A stretch of 64,000 nt of DNA. Origin: JACRCG01 sp964524835 (lineage in GTDB: Bacteria; Desulfobacterota; Desulfuromonadia; Geobacterales; Pseudopelobacteraceae). Positions 33,334 to 42,900 of this stretch are shown here, one piece after another. The position numbers and the translations under genes were made by a program. Under the pieces are notes generated by a model. The model had not been told where the DNA came from and did no database searches. It worked only from the letters and a program-made list of their open reading frames with translations. Each line of letters begins with the position of its first letter. Position 1 is the stretch's first letter. The stretch spans positions 1 through 64,000 of the forward strand of contig CAZGEG010000016.1 in the NCBI GenBank assembly GCA_964524835.1, in the 5' to 3' direction.

Positions 33334-33966
33334 CTAGGACCTCATCACTGAATTGCCCAAGGTTTCCTGGACAAGACTTATCTGACCGGAAATTGCATCA
33401 AGTTGTTTCGAGGCCGCCGCAACATGGGAACCGGGAACATCCTGCGGGACGCTGGGTGTCTGAATTGTGCCGTTCGGGCCGGTGGCAAGATTCTCCCACA
33501 GATGCTGCACCTTCTCGTAGATCGGCGGAGGAGGAGGCGGCACCATCAGCTGCATGATCTGTTTCTGCAGAGACGAATAGCCCATCAGCTCTTCCATGCG
33601 GCCGCGGTCTTCAACCGGATAGGGGGGGTAGTTCTTGATGACTTTGTCTAGCGAGGCCTTCATCTGCGTTACGATAGCCGAGGCGGCGGTCAATCCTTCA
33701 TTGGTCTGACGCAGGTTAGTCGCGACAGAATTGAGAAAATCCGAGATGCTGCCCATTTTTTGCAATGTGTCGACCGTGTTCTGCGGCAGCTCGACCTTGA
33801 TGGAAACCTTGTCTCCTGCAATCGACTGAACTGAATTGTCTTTACTCGCCTTTTGGGCATCCTGCTGCTGCGCTGTTTTTTGCGCCAGCATCTGCTGTAC
33901 CCCGGTCTGCTGCATCTGAATGGCTGTTGCCGCTGCCAGTCGCTGATCGTTCCCTTCAATTCTCAT
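33334..33966 (-). CDS. Unknown helical protein of the flagellin locus
   Basis: A 210-residue protein I do not recognise. It is rich in Gln, Ala and Ser with long helices (QQMLAQKTAQQQDAQKA; DTLQKMGSISDFLNSVATNL; ASAIVTQMKASLDKVIKN), a PPPPPP tract near residue 147, and a C-terminal helix with DAISGQISLVQETLGN that resembles ends of flagellar axial or chaperone-like proteins. No signal peptide. It starts behind GAGGTGA and is followed by flbT and flaF, so it is probably flagellar; export or regulation cannot be decided. Confidence 0.6.
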   Translation of the reverse strand: MRIEGNDQRLAAATAIQMQQTGVQQMLAQKTAQQQDAQKASKDNSVQSIAGDKVSIKVELPQNTVDTLQKMGSISDFLNSVATNLRQTNEGLTAASAIVTQMKASLDKVIKNYPPYPVEDRGRMEELMGYSSLQKQIMQLMVPPPPPPIYEKVQHLWENLATGPNGTIQTPSVPQDVPGSHVAAASKQLDAISGQISLVQETLGNSVMRS

Positions 33967-33997
33967 GGCCGGTCACCTCACGAATTTGAAATACGCA

Positions 33998-34025
33998 AAC
34001 GGGGAGAGGTTGCCCTCTCCCCGTT
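33998..34025 (-). terminator. Hairpin after flagellin
   Basis: A perfect 12-bp stem AACGGGGAGAGG/CCTCTCCCCGTT with a 4-nt loop, 33 bp downstream of the flagellin stop. The T-run on the minus strand is weak (TTTGCG), so some read-through into the unknown gene, flbT and flaF is likely. Confidence 0.75.
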
Positions 34026-34057
34026 CAGGAGTACTGATTCGTCTTCTTCAGTTACGA

Positions 34058-34879
34058 CTAGAAGAGTCTGAGGACGGACTGGGCTGCCTGTGAAGACATG
34101 CTCAGAGCTGTAGTTCCCAGGGACTGACGGGTCTGCAGCATCAGCATGTTGGCGCCTTCATTGTTCATGTCGGCCAGCGTCAGGTTGTCAGATCCGGTCT
34201 GCAGCGTGCTGATCATCTTGTCAGTGAAGTTCTGACGGGTGGTGATGATGTTCAGGTTGCCTGCCAAAGATTTGGACTGGCTGCGCAGCTCGGTGATGGC
34301 GGTATCCATCGAGGTCTGGTCAGTCTGGATGTTGGCTACAGAGGCCCAGTTGGATGTTGTTGTGTTGATGGAAAGGCCAGCGGCCGATGCATCAAAACCG
34401 GTAACAACAATCTTCGAAGTTGCATCTTCGTTGAAGTTGACCGTCAACGTGTTGTTGGCGGTACCGAGCAGGTTGGTGCCGCGATAACCTGAGTCGGAAG
34501 CCAGCTGTGTGATCTGGGTCTGCAGCGTGCTGTACTGGGTAGCAAATGCTGCACGGTCTGTAGTGCTTGTGGTTCCTAATGCTGCCTCGGCAAGACCCTT
34601 GGCGGCGGTTACCAGTGATGTAATTGCTGTGATACCGGCATCAGCAGCCTTTACGTTCTGGATAGCCTCACCCATGCCGTCTTTACGGGAGCTGAAATCG
34701 TTAGCGCGGTTAAGCGCTGCCTGTGCTGCAAAGAAGTTGGTCGGGTTGTCAAGCGCGCTGTTTACCTGTTTGCCGGTAGAAAGACGCTCCTGGGTGCGGT
34801 CGATGCTTTTTGCTGTGTTCTGCAGCTGGAGGAGGTTACTACGCATACCTGCGGTTAACGAGATGTCTGAGAGTGCCAT
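34058..34879 (-). CDS. fliC: Flagellin
   Basis: A 273-residue flagellin with conserved N-terminal (about 1-140, SLTAGMRSNLLQLQNTAKSIDRTQERLSTGKQVNSALDNPTNFF-type D0/D1) and C-terminal D0/D1 helices (ending SMSSQAAQSVLRLF). The central variable region is short and Thr/Ser-rich (STLQTQ, TANNTLTVN, INTTTSNW), giving possible O-glycosylation sites. ATG 34879 has GAAAGGGG upstream. It is expressed from a sigma-28 promoter and flanked by flaF/flbT and a SPINDLY-type glycosyltransferase gene. Confidence 0.95.
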   Translation of the reverse strand: MALSDISLTAGMRSNLLQLQNTAKSIDRTQERLSTGKQVNSALDNPTNFFAAQAALNRANDFSSRKDGMGEAIQNVKAADAGITAITSLVTAAKGLAEAALGTTSTTDRAAFATQYSTLQTQITQLASDSGYRGTNLLGTANNTLTVNFNEDATSKIVVTGFDASAAGLSINTTTSNWASVANIQTDQTSMDTAITELRSQSKSLAGNLNIITTRQNFTDKMISTLQTGSDNLTLADMNNEGANMLMLQTRQSLGTTALSMSSQAAQSVLRLF

Positions 34880-34941
34880 GGTGATTTCCCCTTTCTGGGA
34901 GTTTAAAGTAGGTGACCTTCTGGCCACCGTGTGTAATTAAT

Positions 34942-34968
34942 TTATCGGTCCGCCACATCTGAACTTTA
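34942..34968 (-). promoter_or_regulatory. Sigma-28 (FliA) promoter of flagellin
   Basis: On the minus strand TAAAGTTC-N11-ACCGATAA, against the consensus TAAAGTTT-N11-GCCGATAA, with exact 11-bp spacing. It lies 63 bp upstream of the flagellin start and leaves an untranslated leader of about 55 nt, a possible target for FlbT. Confidence 0.85.
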
Positions 34969-35014
34969 ATAAAAAAATGCACCTGCGTAAAAAAAAATGA
35001 ATAACTGCCGCTTA

Positions 35015-36898
35015 TCAAGTCTGCGGCTGATTACACACCCTGCGATAAGCCTGCTCCAGGCCGGCTGTAAATGCGGTTGCATCCATCAATTGCGAATTGA
35101 AAAGCTGTTCCCGCAAAGATTGACGGTATGTCAACAGGCGTGCCGGAGCATTCGCCAGGGTAACGGCAATCTCAACATACTGGTCAAAGTCCAGCGCGAC
35201 CAGTTCCGGCAGTCCGGCATTATTCAGTATGCTCACCCCGACCCGTGACGCATGGGTCGGGCCGGCAAGGGTCACCACCGGCACACCCATCCAGAGCGCC
35301 TCGCAGGTTGTGGTGGTACCATTATAGGGATAAGTGTCCAACGCAATGTGGCAGGCCCCGTAACGCTGCAGATGCTCCTCCCGGCACAGCGCAAAACCGT
35401 CCAGGACAAGACGAGAGGGATCGATTCCCAGGTCAGCGAACCGGCCGGTCAGCCGGCTGCGCACACCCGGGTCTCCCAGCGGGCCGCTTTTAAGTAGGAG
35501 CCTGGCATCTGGGACAGCTTGTAATATCCTGACCCACAGGCGGAGAACGGTATCGGAGATTTTGGGATAATTGTTGAAGCAGCAGAATGTAAACGGTTCC
35601 CCCGGAAGAAGGGCTACTTCGGGAGCAGATTCAGGAGGATTATAGCAGAGAAAGGACCGCGGCAGACGCACCAGGCTCTCGGCATAAAGATGGTCGGTCA
35701 TCCCCGGCGGGTCGGCCAATTCGTCGGTCAAGCGAAAGCCAATCTGTTTTAAGCCTGTTGTATTGGGGTATCCCAGCCAGGTTACCTGTACCGGGGCAGG
35801 GCGTTGCGCAAACACCCCCAGACGGTTGCCATCGGAGTGGCCCGACAGATCCACAAGGACATCAATGGCATCAGCCCGGATCTGAGCCGCCATCTCACTG
35901 TCCGTCAGGCCATACACGGCACGCCATGTCCAGCCACTCTTCATCATTCTGCATGTGGTTGCATCCGGCACCGTTGCCTGATCGTAACAAAAAATTTCAA
36001 ATTCATCTCTGTTGTGACGGTTCAACACCGGTTCAATGAAGAACCCGACCGAGTGGCTCTTGAAATCTGCCGAAACATACCCGACTCTGATTTTATTATC
36101 CTGCCGTTGCTGCCGCAGGGAGGTAAGGTCAACAGCAGGCCCGTCGTACACGTATGCCAAACGGAGATGCTCGTCACGCACCTGCACGGGCGAATATGTA
36201 TCGGAATAGTTAAGGGCGAATAGCAGGTTATCTGCGGCAGCACGGTATGAGGGACGTAATTTTAGCGCCGTCCGGTACAACTCCACAGCATCAGCAAGCC
36301 TTCCCTCAAAATCAGCAATACGACCGAGATTGTTATACGCCTCGGCATAGTCGGGTTTCAACGCTATGGCTCGCTGATACTGTTCGCCTGATTCCGCCAG
36401 CCTCCAGCAGCGGGCAAAAAGATTGCCGATATTATTGTAGGTTTCCGCGTTTCCTGGAGCCAACTCGATCGCGCGGCTGAAATGCCGGTAGGCCTCTTCA
36501 AGCCGGGACAGCTCCAAAAGACAGAGGGCCAGGTTGTTGTGACTTTCGATGTGCCTGTCGTTCAATTCGAGCAGCCGGGCAAAACATTCCGCTCCGCCCG
36601 TAAAGTCTCTCCTGTTAACCAGTATCATGCCAAGTTCGAATAATGCGTCGGCATAAAAATGCGATTGCTGAGGCATGTTTCGCAGCAGGGAGACCGCCTC
36701 TTCCGTCCACCCGGAATTCCGATACACCCTCGCCAGTTTGAACCTCAACTCGTAATTATCCGGATACATGGAAAGAATATCCGAATAGAGTGCGATGGCC
36801 TGGTCGCTATACCCTTCCTCGTACAGCTTTGCCGCCTTTTCCATGGAGATCTCAATGAAACGTCTTGCGGCTCTGTCGATTGTGGTCGTTATCGTCAT
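35015..36898 (-). CDS. SPINDLY/OGT-type TPR glycosyltransferase
   Basis: A 627-residue protein. Residues 20-235 form about six TPR repeats (for example AEAYNNLGRIADFEGRLADAVELY). Residues 265-610 match the GT41 O-GlcNAc transferase catalytic region, with KIRVGYVSADFKSHSVGF, VTWLGYPNTTG, FTFCCFNNYPKI and LDTYPYNGTTTTCEALWMGVPVVTL, including the nucleotide-sugar site and its lysine region. Such enzymes glycosylate Ser/Thr of proteins in the cytoplasm. It starts 9 bp after the giant upstream gene, without a clear ribosome site of its own, suggesting translational coupling, and ends next to the flagellin promoter. Flagellin is therefore a likely acceptor, by inference. Confidence 0.88.
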   Translation of the reverse strand: MTITTTIDRAARRFIEISMEKAAKLYEEGYSDQAIALYSDILSMYPDNYELRFKLARVYRNSGWTEEAVSLLRNMPQQSHFYADALFELGMILVNRRDFTGGAECFARLLELNDRHIESHNNLALCLLELSRLEEAYRHFSRAIELAPGNAETYNNIGNLFARCWRLAESGEQYQRAIALKPDYAEAYNNLGRIADFEGRLADAVELYRTALKLRPSYRAAADNLLFALNYSDTYSPVQVRDEHLRLAYVYDGPAVDLTSLRQQRQDNKIRVGYVSADFKSHSVGFFIEPVLNRHNRDEFEIFCYDQATVPDATTCRMMKSGWTWRAVYGLTDSEMAAQIRADAIDVLVDLSGHSDGNRLGVFAQRPAPVQVTWLGYPNTTGLKQIGFRLTDELADPPGMTDHLYAESLVRLPRSFLCYNPPESAPEVALLPGEPFTFCCFNNYPKISDTVLRLWVRILQAVPDARLLLKSGPLGDPGVRSRLTGRFADLGIDPSRLVLDGFALCREEHLQRYGACHIALDTYPYNGTTTTCEALWMGVPVVTLAGPTHASRVGVSILNNAGLPELVALDFDQYVEIAVTLANAPARLLTYRQSLREQLFNSQLMDATAFTAGLEQAYRRVCNQPQT

Positions 36899-36907
36899 AA
36901 ACGCGTA

Positions 36908-39900
36908 TCAGCTGATGCCGAGCATCGTGCTGCCGGTGCGGAGCTGACGGGCCATTTCGGTACGCCCCAGCGAATCAAGAATCAGCGCGCGGTCGCGAAT
37001 GTACTCAGCAATGCTGTAATTAAGCTGCTGCAGCTTACCTGCCGCCAGATCGGCTTGTTCCTGCCGGTCAGTTACCAGGTAGAGCACAACCAGCAGTGAA
37101 AGGAGTGGCGGATGTCCGGGGTGCTGTTTCAATACTTTTTCAAGAGTCAATATGGCCTCACGGGCATCCCCGGCGTAGAGGGCACAGGTACCGTAGTTAA
37201 AAGCCGCCTCTTTGTGAAATGGTTCCGCTTTCAATACCCGACGAGCCATCTCGAGCGCCTCGCTGTACCGTCCCAGCCCCATCAGGGCAAATCCTCTGTT
37301 GAACAGTGCAACCGGAGCGCCGGGCTGAAGAGCGAGAAAACGATCCCAGAGTTCGATGGCCTCGGCGAACAATTTCAGTTCGCCGGCCTGTACCGCCAGC
37401 TCTCCAATCGCGATCAGGTCATCGGGCTTATCGGCCAGCTTATCCTTGCCGAGCTGGAAGTAGACCAGGTGTTTGGATGTCTTGTCCACCTGCTGTTCGG
37501 CAAGTTCCCCGTAATGGTGCACGATCACAGGCGCATCCCTGATCACATAGCCGGACTCTTCAGCAGACGTTTCCACCAGTTCATGCACCTCGCCCCTGAA
37601 ACGTATCCGTTCATCATTGGGAAAGAGCCGCACCTTGCGGCTGGGATGCCACCCGCAGCCGCGCTCTTCCGCAGCATAGGCGCCGTCGTTTGCATTCCAG
37701 CCATGGGCATGTCGATTGGTATAGTTGCGGGTTAGAATATTCCAGGCAACGTGCTGGCCGCCCTCCCGGACGGCCAGGCGCAGAGCGCCGTAATCACTGG
37801 CCGAAATAACTTCATCGGCATCCATCACCAGGACCCAGGCTCCCTTCGCCTGGGCGATGGAATAATTGCGCGCATCGGAAAAATTCCCGTTCCAGCTGAA
37901 ATTACAAACCCGTGCCCCGAACGCGGCGGCAATATCGGCGGTGCGGTCTGTTGAGCCGGTATCGACGACAATCATCTCGTCCACGACCGGTTTCAGGCTG
38001 GCAAGACAGGCCGGCAGATATTTTTCCTCGTTCTTGACGATCATGCAGAGGGATATGGATTGCATGCCGGAACCGGCAAGGTGATCGTGCATGCCGGTGC
38101 GGCTTCGCAGATGCAGGGCCAGAGCCAAAACCGCTTCATCCGCGCCGAATCTGGCCAAAAATGCCTCGCATGCCCCCAGCGCTTGCTGCTCCCGCCCGCA
38201 TCGGGCAAGCAGTTCTGCGTGATGACGCCCCAGGTTGCGGCTATCGGGATACAGCTGAGCAGCCTCGGAAATGAGCTGAAATGAATCGGCACGGGAGTTG
38301 TTTCGCTCGGCCATATCCTGCAGAATTCTCACCGCGTTATCGTTCAGCGGCTCAACTTCCACCGCTTGCCTGACGGCCTGATACGCCCGCTCCTGCTCCC
38401 CGTTGCCCCATAGCAGCATCCCCAGGGACAGCCATGCGCTGCCACAGGAGTGGTCCGCATCTATTGCCTGCTGGAAGAAGCTCCGTGCCGCAGCGAGATT
38501 GCCGCTGCGTGCCGCCAGGGTGCCCAGGACTACCAGACTGCGGGGGCGGCCGGAAGCCAGAAGTGCGACTCGCCGGGCCTCCTCGTCCTGACCCAGCGCC
38601 GAGAAACAGATGGCCTGTATTTCATGCATACGGCGGGCATCTGCCGAAGGCGGCATCTCCGGCAGGACCTGCAGGGCATCCTCATGGCGGCCGGCTGTCA
38701 TGAGAATATCCGTCAGCTCGAAATAAGCCACAGGGGATAACGGGGCGGCTTTAATGCCCTGTTCAAGAAGTGTTGAAACGGCATTATCCACGTCGCCGCG
38801 CTGGGAAAACAGGCGGGCCTTTAATACGGCTTCAGACAGCACCTGCAGCCGCTGTATCGCTTCATCCGTGGTGGTACTTTCGACAGAGCGGCGGTTGGCA
38901 TACCAATCCCTGCTGCCGATGATCGCCTGCTCTGCACAGTGCAAGAACTCATCGACCAGCGCCATCCCGGGTTCAGGACTGCCGAGGAGTCTGGCCTTGG
39001 TCTGTAGATAGTTTTCCATCCGGGTGCCGACCCGTGCCGCTTTCGGCATCAGCCGGGCTTCAATCAAATCAATCAAAGGCACGAGAGCCGCGAGCGGCAC
39101 AACTGAAGTCCTGTCAGCAGCTAGCGTCCTCATCTGCTCAAGCGGGAGCAGTCCTACGATGCGTCCTTCCTTGGCAGCATGATGGTAGAGCTCCCTTATT
39201 TTACTGTTTTCACGATATTTCGTCTCTTCGTTCTGGTGCTCGATGCTGTCTAGGTGGGCCAGATACAGGCCCAACGGCTGCCTGATATGGAAAAAGTCCG
39301 ACGTCTGCGAAATCCTGAGCCAGAATTCATAATCCCCCGACGTAACGTAGCCCGGATCAAAGCCGCCATACAGTTCATGGAGGGAGCGGCGCCACATCGG
39401 CTGGGGGCCGATAAAAGTCTTCTCCAGCAGGATGTTTCTGTCCCAGTCGTACCAGGTGTATCTGCCGCTGGCGGTGTGTTGCTCAAAAGTGCCGTTCGGA
39501 GTTTTGGTAATCAGGACATCTGCATACACCAGATCTACGGCAGGGCTGGACTCCATGACCCGGGTCATAATTTCAAAGGCATCGCTGCGGTGGCGATCAT
39601 CGGTATTGGCATTGGTGACATAGCGGCCGCGAGCCAGAGCAATGCCCCGGTTCCAGGCGGCATACACCGTTTCGCGCTGTTCGGTGCGCAGATAACGGAT
39701 GTTGGCGAAGCGTCCCTGCAGTTCGCGAACGATTTCCCCCTCGTTCTGCGGCGAGGCGCTGTCGATAACGATAATTTCAAGCTGGTCTGCAATGGTCTGC
39801 AGTTCAAGATCCTCGATGCAGCCCCTGATAAAGCGCGCGGAATTGTAGGTTGAGACGATGGCCGAAACAAGAATATCAGTGGCGCGGGAGACAGAACCGA

Positions 39901-42900
39901 CTGGCGTAACAGGCTCCGCAACACCACTTTCTTCCAAGGACACCCAATCAGTTACCGACATAAGGTACTCTGTTACAAAAACGGCAAATGGCAAGCCATC
40001 ACCGTGGTGGATAAAGTCGTTCTCCAGCTCTGCATAACGTTTATCTATTCTAAGTGGAAGATCATTTCGCCGCATATACTCAATAAATAGCCGTCCACAC
40101 GTATTCCAGCCTTCAATTTGATCCCATCGGATCTCATGCCGAACATGCTTGGCAATTTTCTGCTGAATCTGTTGCGGAGTCACACCAACCGCCATTGCAG
40201 CAAAAGGCAGCCAGAGATCCCACCACGGTGCTCCCAGACAGAAACTGGACCCCATGAAAAAGTGGATCAAAGAACTGTCAAAGAAAAAGTAGTCTCTTCC
40301 CTGGAGGAAAAGATTTTCCGGCTCTTCATCCAGAGAGTTAACATCGCTTCTTGATCCAATAACAAGCGAACCCGGTGCCCGCTGCCGAATGAATTCGGAC
40401 AGATGGTCATTTGGCAACAGATGTATATCGGCATTTATGATGCCGCAAACACGGCTGCCGGAGGACAGCAGCGCAGCAAAAATATCATCAAGGTAGATGA
40501 GTGGTTTTTTAAACAACGAGGATGCGTCACGGGATGTTTCCACAAAAGTTACTGACGTGAACTGTTCTTTCAGGAGAGCTATTTCGGGAGCTGTATTGAC
40601 GGAAATAACTTTGAAACCATGCTGGTCCCAACTTGCAATCGCTTGTTGCTGAATACTTATGTTCTGAGGCGCTATACTCGTGGCTATGACAACTTGGGAA
40701 GTATCTTGAGCATCTTCTATATGCCTAACAGCTTCCTGACTGTTTACCTTGGTTTTGTCTGCTGATGTAAATTCAGAATCATTGCCTATAACTGCCCGAT
40801 CATATGACTCTTCAGAGACCTTATTCCATAGGACGTTACAAGAAAGAGGTTTCCCGAATTCCTGATAATTTTGTTGCGTAATGTGCCTCCACCCATTGTT
40901 GTAAGTTGACTCCGACATGCAATAGAGTGATGGGTCATGCACCATCATCTCAAATGGAGTAAAATGGTTGAGTGTTTTGTATCTGCGGAACAGGAACGGC
41001 AGGAAACTATTGGTCCAGACGGAATCGGGCTTGGCAACGACATCAAAGCAGTGGAGTGAAAACGCCCCCCTCTTCATTACCCGGTCCATGTCGCGGCAGA
41101 TATTGTTGAAATTTTCTTCGTTCTCTTCCACATGCTCCAGGGCCGAAATACTGAACACAAAATCAAAATACCCTTCAGGCAGTTCTTCGGAAAAATCGCC
41201 CATATATGCCTGGATCATCCGGTATCCATCCGTGGTCACTTCGGTCAACCCACTGCCGAGACCTTCAAGCTTATCGACATTCCAACACTCGTAATCATAC
41301 TTGAGAACCTTCAGTACGCGTGAATCACAGCCGCCGACCTCCAGTATCCGTGAACCCTTCGGCAGATTATCCACGATAAACGTGTAGCAGAGGAGATCCT
41401 GATACATCTTCAGATCGCAGTAATCAGGATGGACGGCACTTCCAAAGAGTTTTTTCGCCGAAACCTCAAACCAGTTGAAATGAGGGCGCCGGGAATACGA
41501 GAAGTAGGAGAATGCGGCGGGTGTAAGCTTCGGTGTTGTCGCAGAGATGATTTCTCCCATGTCAACGGCAGCGGGCGGACGGGAATGAACGCTCTGGCTG
41601 CCCGTCGAACGCCTCTCCCGGTCAATAATCTGCAGGACCTCCTGCTCGTACCGATCCATCATCGTGTCGGTCTTCTGTCCGCTGTGGTAGCGAAACCCTC
41701 CAAGAAGCGCATCAACTCCGATCAGTTGAGAATAGTTAAAGAAGCGGCACCACAACTCAAAATCTGCAGCAAGCTGCCACGTCGTGTCCAGTTTCCTGCC
41801 GGCTCGGTCCCATAAAGTCCGGCGCCAGAAAGTGGATTCCTGTTGAATATAATAATCATCTTTCCCGTGAAACAGCAGACGTTCTTGCGACCATAACGGC
41901 ACATGGTCGAAAACAGTCGTTAAATTACCAAGGTCATCCCAAGCCGTGGGACGCCCGGTGATCCAATCTGCTTGAGGCATCGCTCTGAATGCAAGTTCAA
42001 CAAGATGAAGGGCACCGGAATGGTATTTGTCATCGGAATTGAGCCAGGTCATGATCTCGCCGGTTGAACGTCGGAAGCCCTCGTTAATCGCAGTGTATTG
42101 GCCTCCATCAGGCTTGCTCTGCCAACAGGCGAGATATTTCTCATACTTCCTGATTATTTCAACAGAGCCGTCAGTGCTGCCGCCGTCCATGATGATGTAT
42201 TCCAGATTGGGGTAGTTTTGGCTGAGGATGGAATCGATGCATTCTTCCAGATATTCGGCCTGGTTGTAGGAAGGGGTGACGATGGAAATTTTCGGAGGAA
42301 GCTGTTGATTTATGACGTCAAGCCTGCTGGCAGTTACCTGATAACTTGATGCTGCTGATGAAATGTATTCTTTGCCTGTTGTCACACTGATAACCCCGGC
42401 ATCGATTCTTGCACCATTCAGTTCACAAATGACGCTCAGAAGCGGTTCGATAGTCCTATCAAGATCGAGATAATTAAGAAAAAATGAACTTGCCATCGGG
42501 GCACAACGGTCGAGAACGTACCGGTCGACATCCCTCAATACGGCACCTGACTCTGAAATGTTCGTGACAACAGCCCCAAGCCCAAACTGCCGGACGTAAT
42601 CGCTCATTTCGCCAATTTCGTTAACCAGTATCGGCAGTCCATGTTGAAGATAGGTAGCAATCTTGCCAGAGGCCATACCGATGTAGCGAAGATTGTTACG
42701 CTCCTGCAAAATGGGGCTCTCCATCTGGGGAAGATAGAAGGCAACGCCCAGGTCAGCAGCATTGAGCAAGCGTGAAAGTTCACTGTACGGAAGAGAGGGA
42801 AAGGGGGACCTATAGACTTTGTCATTGTTTTCCAACTGCCGACATATTGCCTCGCCCATCTGACCGTATCGATGATGCAGAATCAGCACCCATGAGTCAT

